A DNA stretch of 64,000 nt from Cyathus striatus (Eukaryota; Basidiomycota; Agaricomycetes; Agaricales; Nidulariaceae). The notes below the pieces were generated by a model. It worked only from the letters and a program-made list of their open reading frames with translations. It made no database searches and was not told where the DNA came from. The translations under genes were made by a program, and so were the position numbers. Shown piece after piece: positions 10,808 to 21,890 of the stretch; the first letter of the stretch is position 1, and every line of letters begins with the position of its first letter. The stretch covers positions 6,014,001 to 6,078,000 of the forward strand of contig JAOVFP010000002.1 of assembly GCA_025738555.1 (NCBI GenBank), in the 5' to 3' direction.

Positions 10808-12740
10808 ATGCCTCTCAGAGCTCTTAGATCTGAAACAGCCAACTCTCAAGCTCCAATTTCCAGATCCAAGAGAAGTGCAAGTAAGTCAGGAGAGATTAGT
10901 AAATGTGGGAGAAAGGGCAGAGGGAGAAATAAGGTTGTGAGTGAGGAGGAGGAGGAGGAAGAGGAGGAAGAGAAGGAAGAGGAGGAGGAGGAGGAAAAGG
11001 AGGAGGAGGAGGAGGAGGAGGAGGGTGTGGTTGTGATGGCTGAGGGAGAAGTAGGAGTTGAAACTGAACAACAGGAGGAGGAACAAGTAAAGGAGGTAAG
11101 TTCTGAGATGAAAAAGGTAGTGATCAGAAAAAAGAAAAACAAGTAAGTAAAGATGTCTGTATAATTTCAGCGATCTTATACACTCATAGAATAACCTCCA
11201 TTCAATGTCTTGAAGAAGACCAGCACAATGAAGCTGCTGGACCACCAAAGAAACTAACCAAGTACATTTTATTTATTTATCTATACATATTTCTAACATT
11301 TTACTTGACTTTCAGTGCAGAAAGAATTCTAGAACATAGCAATGTTTCAGTTGCTCCTCCACCCCACTACTGTGAGTGCTCAGAGACAGTGACACCTGCA
11401 ACTTTGGTTCACAGATCCATTCCTCAAGACTCATTTAATGCTCCATCTAGAGATGTGGACAATTTTTTTAATGAGAATGAGAGTTCAACTGTATTTTCAC
11501 ATCCAACATATCCTCTCCAAGAAGAAGAAATGGACTTGGATCTGGTGGAAACTACTCCCTGTAAACCTGCTGATAAGAGAGGAAGATCTGAGTCCCCTGA
11601 TTCCCCTACAATGAGTTCTTCATCAAATGTTAGCAGAAGGTCACTTTCACACCATTCTGCATCCAGTCAATCCACTTCAAGCCAATCTGGATCCAGAACT
11701 TCATCTAAAAGTTCAATTTCAGAATCTGATAAACTTGCTCAAAATGAATTGCTTCATGATCCAATGCAATTTGAAAAATTTATGAGACAATTTGAGTATA
11801 TTTCTGAAGAAGATGATATATCTTTGGATCTTCAAGGTGCCTCAAAGATTACTGGTAGACATAGTCACCAGAATGCAATTGGAAATAACTATAATATTGG
11901 AGATAGTGATACAACATTAGAGATTGCATCTAATGCAATTTTATCCACTGGAACTCTACATATTTACAATGATTTCTCAGCTTCTGATCCAATATTTTCA
12001 TTTCAAAAAATTGAAATTCAAGTTCTTCTATCTAAGATTTTGAAATATATTGGGCAAAAGTATAAGTTGATTGAAGCATCCAATCCATATATATTTTTAT
12101 GGGGAGGTGAAGGATGGAATTTTACTGGCCAATATTCAGAGCTATTAAATGATTTAAACCAGCAAGTAGAATGGAACTTAGATATAAATAAAAATACATA
12201 TTGCAAGATTTTACTTGTAAGTCACAATTCATTTCAGAACTAGTACATAACTTAACTGGAATTTAGAATAGTTTTGGTACAACAAAAACATCAAATATAT
12301 CTAGTGTTCCATCAGGTTCCAATGTGGATACTTCAACACCTTCCACCTCTAAGTTAACAGAATCAAGCTCAGATCAGCAAAAGTTAATTGATCTATTTAA
12401 GATTCCCAGTGCTTTGGTTATTCATTGAAAATATTATTAAGCAACTTCCATCATTGATTTCTGGTGGAAAATGGAAAGGAAAATTACCTGGTATATATGT
12501 CATTGCACCAATATTTATGTCAGTACCAGCATACTACAGGTGGAAGGGTGTATTTGTGAGACTTCATCTTTATCCTCAAATGGAGCTTTGGCTTCAGGGA
12601 AAAGAAGGCATCTCTGATTATGAAGTTTGGAGAGGAAAGTCACAAACTCAAGACATGTTAAAGGCAATTCTTAATAAGATTGAGAAACATGTCATATCCT
12701 GTATTTCCTACCTCTGGACTCCTATGCTCTTACTCCACAT
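10808..12740 (+). pseudogene. Unrecognised multi-exon gene with acidic N-terminus, 3' part frameshifted
   Basis: The exons follow a consistent gene model. Exon 1 (10,808-11,142) starts MPLRALRSE and has a long Glu run (about residues 45-77). A 47-nt intron leads to exon 2 (11,190-11,261), a 54-nt intron to exon 3 (11,316-12,216) and a 50-nt intron to exon 4 (from 12,267). Exon 3 is Ser-rich with CKPADKRGRSESPDS, then a structured part with LWGGEGWNF. Exon 4 ends at a TGA near 12,428, but coding-like sequence (GGKWKGKLPGIYVIAP, then YYRWKGVFVRLHLYP) continues in a shifted frame to about 12,700. I do not recognise the family. Its place among transposons and the near-absence of CG suggest a transposon passenger or a decayed host gene. 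Confidence 0.5.
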
Positions 12741-13287
12741 TCACCTTTGTTACTCTGGACTTTGATTATGCTTTTAATATTACTTATTGATTACTGTACA
12801 TAGATTACTCTCCTTTCCTTTATTCCATTCTACTGAGCTATCCCCTCAGTAATGTAGTATACATCTCATAGTGAGTCACTTATCATTCTTAAGTGTGCCA
12901 CTATCTGTTTCACTTTACACCACCATACACACTCACTTCTCTGACATGTTTTATTATGTTTAATTAGTTATAGTCTTCATTCTATGTACACCTACCCTGA
13001 CTGTACTTCTCTGCTGGCCTTGGCCAGCAGCCTTTACTTACTCCGAGTCTCTAGTATTTAAGTAGCACTCGATTTGTACTTAGTCTTTAGTTTTGTATTG
13101 AACTATGTCCTCACCCTATCATCTGACTTGAGTTACACCTCTCATCTACCTTGTCTCTTATCTTCTCCGAAGGGCTTACTCTGAAATCCAGGACCAGGAA
13201 TCCCAGGGGTGCAGCACATAAGCTGAAGCCAAAGTCCTACCCCCTGGATTATCATTCTCCACTTTCATCTTATACTCACCCTTCACT
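12741..13287. other. No gene seen; LTR-like fragments
   Basis: Pyrimidine-rich sequence with a GGCCTTGGCC palindrome near 13,016 and a TATTTAAG box near 13,060. About 35 bases near 13,200-13,240 resemble, in reverse, part of the chromovirus LTR family (the TTCAGCTTATGTGCTG word). Confidence 0.4.
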
Positions 13288-13458
13288 TCTCTGTAGTCAC
13301 CCCCTCATACTCCACTGCCAAGTCAGGCTAGGGGCAAAAAACAGCAGAAGGCTGCTAAGAAAGATGCAGAAGAAACTTCAGAAGATGAGGAGATTTCTGA
13401 CAGTGTGAAAAGCAAAGACAAGGGGAAAGGAAAGGGAAAAGAAAGAGCAAGAGAATGA
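13288..13458 (+). pseudogene. Lys/Glu-rich coding remnant
   Basis: After a possible acceptor TAG at 13,287, one frame reads as low-complexity charged protein (QARGKKQQKAAKKDAEE, then SKDKGKGKGKE) and ends at a TGA near 13,458. It could be a tail exon of a retroelement gag or of the gene upstream. No domain can be named. Confidence 0.3.
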
Positions 13459-13891
13459 ACTAAAGGATAGGAGAAGGAGAAGGAGAAGGAGAAACAGAAG
13501 AATGGAAAGAGAAAGAAGAACAGAGATTTGTAAGATTTTCATTTAACTTTCTTTTTGTTTACATTTAGCATCAATATTTTATCCATTATGTGTATACATA
13601 CTTTCAACAAGTATGTAGCACTTGTACAATATTTCCTTTTCAACTTAGGTCCTACTTTCAACAGTATGAACTATAAGTTCTGTACTAATTGCTATTTATC
13701 TTACATTCTTTCAACAAGCATGTAAGATATGTACTATATTTTACTTCAACAGTATGGACTTGAATTTTTCCATTGTATACTTGTTTTACTTTCATTACTA
13801 TTTATCTCAATATTGTATTTTCAACAAGTACAACATGAGTAATTTGTATTATGATTTAGTCATACTTTCAACAAGTATTCAATATGTATAT

Positions 13892-14386
13892 TACTGTTAT
13901 TTACTGGCTGGTTGTACGCCGAATCTTAAATTTATTATAAAAGTACCAACATTACACTACGAACCTAAACAAATTGACAGACATAAGGTGTGATGTGTAT
14001 ACTATTTATTCCTCAAGTTTCACAGCAGTAGAACATATTTTGAAGAAGTGGTTTATGTTTTACTGATTTTGATGTGCAATCTGGCATCACCACCCGGTTG
14101 CACAGTGTTACAATTTTGTGACATATCTAAGCGATGTCGTGTGACAGAGCTATATACATAATGCCAATTAGCATTGTTCGGGACTATCAAAATTCGATAA
14201 AACACACAAAATCTAACATTGCAACAGAACCACATATCTTGATGCCAACATAAATGCATAAAGTGATAGAATACACTTACAGCGACATATGTATCCAATT
14301 TCAATAAATGTTATTACAAGTTTAGCGGAGAAATGTGTTACTGTACAAGTGGCTAATGGTGTACAACCAGCCGGTAAATAACAGTA
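13892..14386. mobile_element. About 0.5-kb MITE-like element with inverted repeats
   Basis: 13,892-13,920 and 14,358-14,386 are inverted copies, with 25 of the first 26 bases matching (core GGCTGGTTGTAC). The inside has no convincing gene and keeps more CG than its surroundings, which suggests a younger insertion. The target duplication could be TA, but the flanks are palindromic, so the exact ends are unsure. Confidence 0.65.
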
Positions 14387-14539
14387 TAAACTTGAACAGT
14401 TTTTCCTTGTACTATAATTCAAATACATATCTCTTCATGTGTTTGTTTAATTCTGCAAGGATAATAAGCTAACTTAAAATTCTGTAGTTTCTGGCACTCT
14501 TTTATTTGGCTTTTTACATTTTATGCCTTTATATCATGC

Positions 14540-15156
14540 ATTCCAAAAGCATGGGCATCTTCTCCAGTGCAAGATCCATTTCCAGAAATAAAAATATCAG
14601 ATTTTTCCGAATTTGTTACCAGCAACTTCCATACAGACATTACACTAGCAGTGGTACTCAAACTGTTATTTACATTAATAAATAACACAGATCTATTGAA
14701 TCTCCATGGATGTCAAAAACAAGCATATAAAAAACCTACAACAAGTTGGATTAATGTTCTTATTAGAGTTCTACAAAGAGATATAAATGATAAGATTAAT
14801 TATCTATTTACTGAAGATGAATCTGCTGCTTCTGAGAATTTAACCAATATACAGAAAATAAATTCATTGGGCTCAAAACTTGATTTATTTGCAGCAATTT
14901 TAGCACTAGATCCAATTATAAAAAGTCATCCTTTAAATGCTGTAAAAACTATGGAAATTGAACCAGTCTTTACTATTGGTCCAAGCCATTATACTTGCTC
15001 AACACCATCATGTGATGGGGCACCACTTTACCAAGAAGTCCACAAATGAGATGTTTCATGTGTAACTTCTGAAAGGGAAATGCAAGCATTGTAATTCATT
15101 TTACTATGCAGATCATAAAAGTGTAAAACATACAAATGGCACATGGATAAAAGCAG
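14540..15156 (+). pseudogene. CxC5-type protein associated with KDZ transposons, 5' part
   Basis: The open frame at about 14,567-15,049 includes ISDFSEFVTSNFHTD and a Cys pair in CSTPSCDGAPLYQ. After a TGA and a frame change it continues as GKCKHCNSFYYADHK up to an abrupt break at about 15,157. C-x4-C followed by C-x2-C with Y-Y-x-D-H fits the CxC5 cysteine cluster known from proteins near fungal KDZ transposases. The start codon is unresolved, since the frame is open upstream without an ATG. It probably belongs to the same gene as the CxC6 part at 15,990-18,799, with insertions in between. Confidence 0.6.
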
Positions 15157-15300
15157 TATGTTGCACTCTCCCACAGTTATCACTGGACTCTCACTGGACT
15201 CTCACTAGAATATCAGTAGTCTCAGTAAGACTACTCTCACTGTACTCTTACTGTACTTTCAGTTTCTAAATGCTTTTCAACCTTGACCTGGCACCTGGAC
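15154..15300 (+). repeat. Left inverted terminus with subterminal repeats
   Basis: 15,154-15,196 is the reverse complement of 19,344-19,386, with core TTGCACTCTCCCACAG. It is followed inward by repeated CACTGGACTCT / CACTGTACTCT words. Subterminal repeats beside inverted termini are typical of cut-and-paste DNA transposons. TA directly borders both ends. Confidence 0.7.
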
Positions 15301-15321
15301 TCTACTTGAACTCCACTGAAC

Positions 15322-15837
15322 TCAAGTGCCTAAGCTGTACCTAGACTCTATTGTCACAGTTGTAACATGTTTCCCACAGTCATCACACTTGTCACACATG
15401 TGTGAAAGTGTGACATGTTGGAAAAAGTGTGATATGGTGGAAAAAGTGTGACATGTCTTGTCACATTTGTCACAACATGACAGTACATGGAAAGAGTGAC
15501 AAGCGTGATGGCTATGATATGTCACATTTTGTCACACATGTCACACATTTCCACTATATCACACATGTCACGCTTTTTCAACATGTCATACATGTCACAC
15601 ATTTTCCACCATGTCACACATGTCACGCTTTTTCTAACATTTTCTAACATTTCACACATGTCACACATTTTCCACCATGTCACACATATCACACTTTTCC
15701 CACCATGTCACACTTTTTCCACCATATCACACTTTTTCCAACATATCACACTTTCACACATGTGTGACAAGTGTGATGACTGTGAGAAACATGTTACAAC
15801 TGTGACAATAGGGTCTAGGTACAACTTAGGCACTTGA
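15322..15837. repeat. Foldback element with about 130-bp arms
   Basis: 15,322-15,452 pairs with 15,704-15,837 as a near-perfect inverted repeat (TCAAGTGCCTAAG at the tips). The loop holds short repeats of TGTCACACATTTTCCACCA type. Single-stranded DNA or RNA from here would form a long hairpin. It lies inside the insertion that breaks the CxC5/CxC6 gene. Confidence 0.8.
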
Positions 15838-16129
15838 TGCCAGGTCACATGACCACTTTGGTGCAGAAAGATCTTATGAAATGTTGTGTGGGAATTTGTA
15901 ACAACAGAGTTAAATGTCAGAGACTGTGCTGAGAGTCCAGTGACTTATTCTCACTAGATTCTCATTGGACTCTAAAACTCTAAAACATGTATTAATCATC
16001 AGTTACAATGGTGCAACCATCTTGTAAGATTTGGTTGGCAAACACTTTTAGGAATAAGAAGACTTATTTGAAGAAGTGAAGAGGAACAAGTAGATTGGCT
16101 TCCTCATATAAACCAGCAAGTGATGCCTC

Positions 16130-16904
16130 TGTTATGTACCAATTCTCTTCCTACTGAGAAGCAGATGTGAGGATGCCCAGAGGGCATGGGAGAACTATAA
16201 CAGAAACCTGAAGTAAGTACAGGTGCAGAACATAGAGCAGGAGTGCAGGAAAGAACCGTGGCTTCAGCTTATGTGCTGTGCCACCTGGATATCCCCAGGG
16301 AATGGTTTGTATTTCACAGAAGACAATATACAATGAAAGGGAACATTCCAGAGTATGAGAAGAGGCTTCACCACTACACTAGGCAGCAGGAGAGAAACCC
16401 GAAGGAAAACCTGAAGTGGGTTTCAGAACTTAAGCATAGGAAGAAGTGTATGGAGTTGATACAAATACTAAGGACTACTAGTACATCTGGAAGACTATAT
16501 ATACTAAGTAGGAACCTATAGGTACAAATGTAGAAGTATAATACTAAGAACAAGTCAAGGGAGTAAGTAGGAGATGAAGTCTGGGCAAAGTGGAGTAGGG
16601 GCACAAATGATGCACTCAGAATGAAGAATAAAGAACTAAACTACAAAGGCCATAATGAAATGTACAAGTGAGAATGGAAGAGAGGAGTAATAGTATAATG
16701 ATGCGGTGAGGTTGTCATAAGAGAAATTACATATCTGGGATATCCAAAGGAAAACCTGATGAGTTCTGCATACATTCCTGGGCAGGAATGTCAGAAAGTA
16801 CAAACCCATAGTGGGTACATTCCAGGAACAGACCAGGTGTGTTCAAAGGTCATGTGGAAACCTTTGGTAACATCAGCACAATGTATCTGGACATGGATAT
16901 AACA
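16130..16904 (-). mobile_element. Solo LTR of the same chromovirus family
   Basis: It starts TGTTATGTACC, ends GGATATAACA and shares the LTR words of 6,639-7,373. Flanks are GCCTC (16,125-16,129) and GCCCC (16,905-16,909), a 5-bp target duplication with one C/T difference. Removing it and one flank copy joins the coding frame SYKPASDA to HDDAPAPHEE. It keeps a CG at 16,400-16,401 where the two other LTRs have CA and TG. Confidence 0.85.
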
Positions 16905-17510
16905 GCCCCATGATGATGCTCCTGCACCACATGAGGAGCGAAATCATTACTTTACTGCTCCCCAATTTTATTGTGTTGAGACATTATGTGCACCATGTGG
17001 AGCAGTTATTGCATGGACTAAGTTTACAAAATCTGAGGGACCTGGAAATATTATGAGATTTTTAGGTCATGTCTATCCAACTCTTGAATCTCATCCAAGT
17101 TATGTCTGTATTGACAAAGCATGTGTAGTGCTAAAAAATGCTGTGCTAAATGGTGCATGGAGAATTTGGAGTCTAACAACTAGATTTATTGTTGATTCAT
17201 ATCATTATGTTAACCATAGAACAACTGATTATACATGCTGTAAATGGTGCAACCCAGCACCTTTAAATGGATCTGCACCCAACTTGGTTGTAGTGGAAAA
17301 TGATATTCATGGAAGACCACATTATAAAAGAGCTTTCAATACTCAGGTAAGAAGAATTTCATATTAGTATATGTATAACTTTATTTAATACTTCCATATA
17401 GGCTTGTGAGAAATTAAATGCATGGCTTGGAGGGTTTCAGAACATGCTTAACAGAATGACTGTTATTAACTTCAACTGGACCATACATGCACTTCTATTT
17501 ATTCATACAC

Positions 17511-18583
17511 TGATATGCCTGATGGCTGTACAACATGTATACATGTAATTTTTGTGATATCTATATAATATAAGCCACTCACTTGTGATCATAATTGGAT
17601 TACCTAAGCATTGGAGTGAGGTCCAAACTGCAACGATCATGCTATTTATAGACACCACCACTAAGGACATAGTAAAAAGACATAGAAAGCAATAGTGATT
17701 ATAATAAGAGATAGAGTGGGAAAAGTGTGTATATAGAACCCCAGCAGCACTTGATCTAACATAAGCACACAGTAACATGACATGTCTCAGTCATGGGATG
17801 GCTCCTCTGGTGCTACACACCCAAAGAAGCCAGGAATAGCAAAGCACCCATCAAGCATCAATGGCTATTGCCATCACTCTGTACACAAGCCAAATCGACT
17901 CTTGGCATCTTGTGAAATTACATCTTGACCCAATCTGCTGATCAAAGTGAATGGACCATAGATCCAAAGCCATGCATGCCAATGGTTCTATCTTTAGGCT
18001 CGTGATGCACTGGGCATTTAGGAATGCACATCAGCCAATAAGTGTGTCTCTATTATTGCATGTGCCTGTACCCTTCAAGATGATATGACCAATGCTCTCC
18101 TATCCAGACCTTACCTCCTGAGTGCACATGTCCCTCCTCCCAGCGTCATAGTTAATTACTCTATCTAGACATATGTTATACCTGTACAGTACCTTTACAG
18201 TACCTAAGAACTCTGCTTTTTCTGTAGTATATAAGGCTTGCAAACTTGCTCATGTAGAACCAAGCAATCCTGTACTGATTCTTCCACTATTAGTGTTACT
18301 TAGTGTATTTGTGACGATCTATTCAATTTCTGAGTGTAAAACCCCAGTGTGATCTAAGCCCTCACAGGACCTCCAAGAAGCTTAGTTTATTAGTAGTGAT
18401 TACAAGTGTTATAGATTACAAGTGAATATTGTAGTGTGTTCATCCCTCCCTTGCCTGGAATTACCTTGTGTATTCTGAAGATATTCCCCCGGACTTGCAC
18501 TTGCTTGACTGTTAGCAAGAGTAAGCAATGATCTTTACATAGTTTTGTAGCTATTACTCCCTAGTAACCCTCTTTGCCCTTTT
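17511..18583. mobile_element. 1,073-bp insertion in the CxC6 gene
   Basis: The coding frame stops at ATTCATACAC (17,510) and resumes at CAAAAGGTT (18,589). The flanks TACAC and AACAC look like a 5-bp target duplication with one mismatch. Inside is a promoter-like AGTATATAAGGC near 18,230. It begins TG but does not end CA, so it may be a damaged solo LTR. No coding potential was seen. Confidence 0.55.
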
Positions 18584-19189
18584 AACACAAAAGGTTATTA
18601 AGAAGCAACTTGAAAGGAACAATAGTACTCAAGATGATGAAGATATTATAGAAGATGAATCTGATAATTCTGATGTGGAAGAGGAAGAGGAAGCAGAAGA
18701 GGAAGCAGAAGATATATATGACAGAGAGGAAGCAGCAGATGAATATGACAGAGAAGAAGATGAAGGAATAGCAGATTATGGATTGGATATTGATGTCTAA
18801 GTACTTTGTGTTTGTTGATTTTTGTATTTCAGCCCTTTCAGTTATGTTCTCCCACTTCTATGTAGCTCTTTCCTTCTATTACTTTATTTCCACCTTTGAT
18901 ATAACTCACTTCCCTCACTTCCCATCTTCAAACACAAACTTTATCTGCTCCACTGACTTGTTATGTCAAGAGCATGGACATATTCACATTTATTATCATG
19001 TTTTTAATTTTTATTGCACCTCTGATGGGTTATATCAAGTGCATGGACTTGAATCACAACTATATAGCTGAATGTGATAGCTATTTATTGTATTGTAGTG
19101 ATAAGTTATAAGATCACTTTAGAAACCCTCCAATTAGATGTATGTATTTCACTTTATATGCATATCTGATGTTGACAGCAGCTTCAAAA

Positions 19190-19386
19190 CTGATAATACA
19201 GTGAGAGTACAGTGAGAGTACAGTGAGAGTATAGTGAGATTACAGTAAGAATATGCATATTTGAGGTTGAAAAGCTTTTAAAAACTAAAAGTACAGTGAG
19301 AGTACAGTGAGATTATACAAATTTGAGGTTGACAACAGTTTTAAAAGTGAGAGTCCAGTGATAACTGTGGGAGAGTGCAACATACT
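19190..19386 (-). repeat. Right inverted terminus with subterminal repeats
   Basis: This is the partner of 15,154-15,196. It holds at least five CAGTGAGAGTA-like words at 19,200-19,310, and the 43-bp terminus 19,344-19,386 matches the left one in reverse. If the two form one element, it is 4.2 kb long and encloses the CxC6 part. They may also be ends of two separate elements. Confidence 0.65.
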
Positions 19387-19484
19387 GGAATAGTGCCCCA
19401 AGATGTTCCACTCCTTAATAGCAGTATCATACATGTACATTCTTTGATTTTGGTCTATAAATTACATTAATAAACATGTTTTTA

Positions 19485-20049
19485 ACCAATAAATTTATGA
19501 ATGCTCACTTTTGACAGGTGACATAGGTGTTGCCACTGCCTTCAAAACATTACCAATTTCATATGAAAATGGGACTGAAATAGTTTTTGGAGGTATCCTG
19601 GATTGCTCAGTAGGATTGAAGTCTGGCTCATCCTGAGTCATGTACAGTTGTACAGTTCCACTGACTGGTAAGTGAGGAGGAGTAGTAGGATCAACTACAT
19701 CAGCCCAGTTTTCAACATTTCCAGGTCAAAGCAAATAGAATATACCTGAGACTTTAGATGAACCTTGCAATGTTTCTTTAGACCATACTGGACTATGGCT
19801 TCTCATAACAACATCTGTAGACAATAAATAAGCTTCAACTTTTAAAAATAATTATTACATACCATTTTTCTTTGTTGGGGTGGTGGGATTGCTGATAACC
19901 ATATTTTCATCCCCATCCTTGTCACCCCATTCTTTTTCCCTTCCCTTCCCTTTTCCTTTCTGTTTAACAGTGACTACCTCCTCTATTTCAATTTTTTTGC
20001 CATCTCCCATCTCATCCCCTTCCTGTCCTATGCCTTCCTCACCTTCCAT
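19485..20049 (-). pseudogene. Unrecognised protein, charged N-terminus, homologous to the piece at 22,948
   Basis: The minus-strand ATG at 20,049 opens a Glu/Lys/Gly-rich exon (EEVVTVKQKGKGKGREKE). It is followed by a likely intron at about 19,858-19,806 (GTATGTAATA...TCTACAG), then an exon containing RSHSPVWSKETLQGSSK. A further part near 19,720-19,500 reads VQLYMTQDEPDFNPTEQ, then IPPKTISVP, ending at a TAA near 19,490. The last part aligns with 22,948-23,120. No known domain was recognised. Confidence 0.4.
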
Positions 20050-20282
20050 GCTTGTAGCATGAATGGGTGGTGGTTGCAGTTAGAGCAGAGACTGTGGAAT
20101 CATTGATGAGCAACAATCAGATATGGCATGCTATTTGTAAGTGACACATCATGTTCACTGGTGCTCTGTGTGGTTTCAAACTCATTGGCAGCCTGTCATA
20201 CTTCAGTGATGTAGTACAAATATAGTGCACTTTATGCACTTGCAGATTATAATTATAATAATAACATTGTATTAGCATACTA

Positions 20283-21040
20283 CTAACATACATGTATGAC
20301 TAAACTAATATAAAAAAATAGCCACTGCTCAGCAAGATGATGGCAGTGGTAGTAGTGATGATGATGGTGGTGGGTTGAGTGGTGGAGGAGGAAGAGGAGG
20401 AAGAGGACCCCCTCACATTGTTCTCCTGCCTCACTCCCCCCCTCCCTCACCATTCTCCCCTCACCATTCTCCCTCCTCACTTTCCCCTTTCTGGTCTCCC
20501 CACCAGCCCTCCCCTTGCTGTTCTCCCCATGCACCCTTCCCTTGCTGTTCTCCCCCCCACTTTCCTCCTGCCTTGTTGCTCTACTGCCTTGCTCTCCTCC
20601 TCCCTCTCTCTCCTCCCACCTTTCTGGTAAGGGGAGAGAGAAGGGGACATACCTGGTGAGCAGCAACATCAATGCCATGTCACCACAGGTCTTGATGGAG
20701 AGGAGTTGTGGTGGGGTACACAAATGTTGAGGTGGCTTGAGGTAGGTGACAAAGTGTTGCTAACAGTGCATCAGCATTGTTGATGCAATGGGAGAAGGTG
20801 GGAGTAGGTGAGAGTGTGGGCCATTGTTTTGACAGAGGGGAAGGAGCCAGGCAATGTGGTGCATTGTTGCCTCTATACACAGGGAGAAATGAGCCAGGAG
20901 AGTTCCAAGGGAGGGATGAGGAGGGGAGGATGGAAAAGAGGATGCAATGAGTGATAATGGTGGAGATGAGATGGTGATGGGACAGCACTGAGCAGTGAGT
21001 GCCTGGTGAGCACTCAGGTATGTATCAGTTACTGACAGCT
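20283..21040. repeat. Pyrimidine/purine-rich low-complexity DNA
   Basis: Strong strand asymmetry at 20,400-20,640 (plus strand C/T-rich) then G-rich to about 20,960. Several overlapping frames are open on both strands only because of this composition. I see no protein family and no CG in this stretch. Confidence 0.6.
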
Positions 21041-21084
21041 GGCTGTGTTGTATACATAGTACTACCTACCACAGTTTTCAAAGA

Positions 21085-21200
21085 GCACTGTAGCTGAACA
21101 GTTAGTTGTGCCAATGTTGACTAGTTTAAAGGTTAGATCTCAAGTTCAAACACCAGTGGGGATGCATTTTGTTGTCCAGTTCCTTTTTTATTATACTTAG
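21085..21200 (+). repeat. tRNA-derived SINE-like sequence
   Basis: A-box-like GTAGCTGAACAGTTAGTTG and B-box-like AAGTTCAAACACCAG sit 30-40 bases apart, as in a tRNA gene's internal promoter. There is no clean cloverleaf, and an AT-rich tail follows. A SINE head or decayed tRNA pseudogene is most likely. Confidence 0.5.
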
Positions 21201-21419
21201 TAAGCAACAAGTGTAATAACTTTCAAGTATTCCATGTGTAGTACACTGAGCACTGCAATTCAGTTATGAATGTGTAATACATGTGAAATGCATGTGAATT
21301 CCACCTGCATATGTACACATGTAAAGGTGGAATTCACATGTATTCCATGTGTAACAGGAGGCAAGCATAAAGTCCTCCATCTGAGAATGTCTGCTGAACT
21401 CTAGTGGGCTCCTAAAACA

Positions 21420-21890
21420 AATAAATTAAATATGGTTCAATGATGTATGTTATGATTAAGTTCTGGTTGAGATGTTAATCATACAAGTCTGATAGTCATG
21501 TGACTAACAAGTTCAAAGAAAAAGTTAATCAGTATTGAAGTAAGTCTGAGTCTCTATTCACCAGCTCTTAAGTTGATTAGACTTAAGTATGAGCTGAGTG
21601 AATGATCAAAGTAAAGCAAGTTCAATTTAAGCTGAGGCTTGAGCTCTACAGCCCAAGTTCCTACTGTTTAAATACAAACTAGTTTGTACTAATAATAAGT
21701 ATCTATGAGTCAAAGTGCTGCACATTGACTGTGCATTGCTGCAGTGCAGTAAGAAGAAAGAAAGATAAACTAAGTATGGAGAAATAACTCAAAGTAAGTC
21801 ATAATGAGTCAGAACCATGTAAGTAAAGTGTCATGTGTTTGGTATCAAAGGTGATACCAAACAAATTAATGAAAAGAAAACATAGGTAAA
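21420..21890 (+). repeat. Left arm of a large, diverged inverted repeat
   Basis: Words such as GCTCTACAGCCCAAGTTCCT and CTACTGTTTAAATACAAACT recur in reverse near 29,945-29,990, and AATCATACAAGTCTGA recurs near 30,140. The similarity continues through the AAGTAAGTCATAATGAGTCA words. The partner arm at about 28,995-30,200 is itself interrupted by a MITE. Confidence 0.65.

Larger units (their letters stand above)
15990..18799 (+). pseudogene. CxC6-type protein associated with KDZ transposons, interrupted by a solo LTR and a 1.07-kb insertion
   Basis: Coding pieces lie at about 15,990-16,129 (ends RGTSRLASSYKPASDA, with a TGA before RGTS), 16,905-17,346, 17,402-17,510 and 18,589-18,799, ending TAA. 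Recognisable parts are CVETLCAPCGAVIAWTKF, FIVDSYHYVNHRTTDY, CCKWCNPAPLNGSAPN, YKRAFNTQ and LNAWLGGFQNMLNRMT, then an acidic tail of D/E runs. These match the CxC6 cysteine cluster and following core found beside KDZ transposases. A normal 55-nt intron (17,347-17,401) remains. The gene is disrupted, so this copy is dead. What such proteins do is not established; roles in transposition are inferred from linkage. Confidence 0.75.

Noticed and set aside
15322..15840. CRISPR-like array, because of short repeated TGTCACAC words
   Set aside because: Spacing is irregular, the words are part of a foldback hairpin, there are no unique spacers, and the genome is eukaryotic.
20283..20723. 146-codon minus-strand frame with Glu/Gly/Arg repeats
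   Set aside because: It lies in strand-biased low-complexity DNA with open frames on both strands and no conserved motif.
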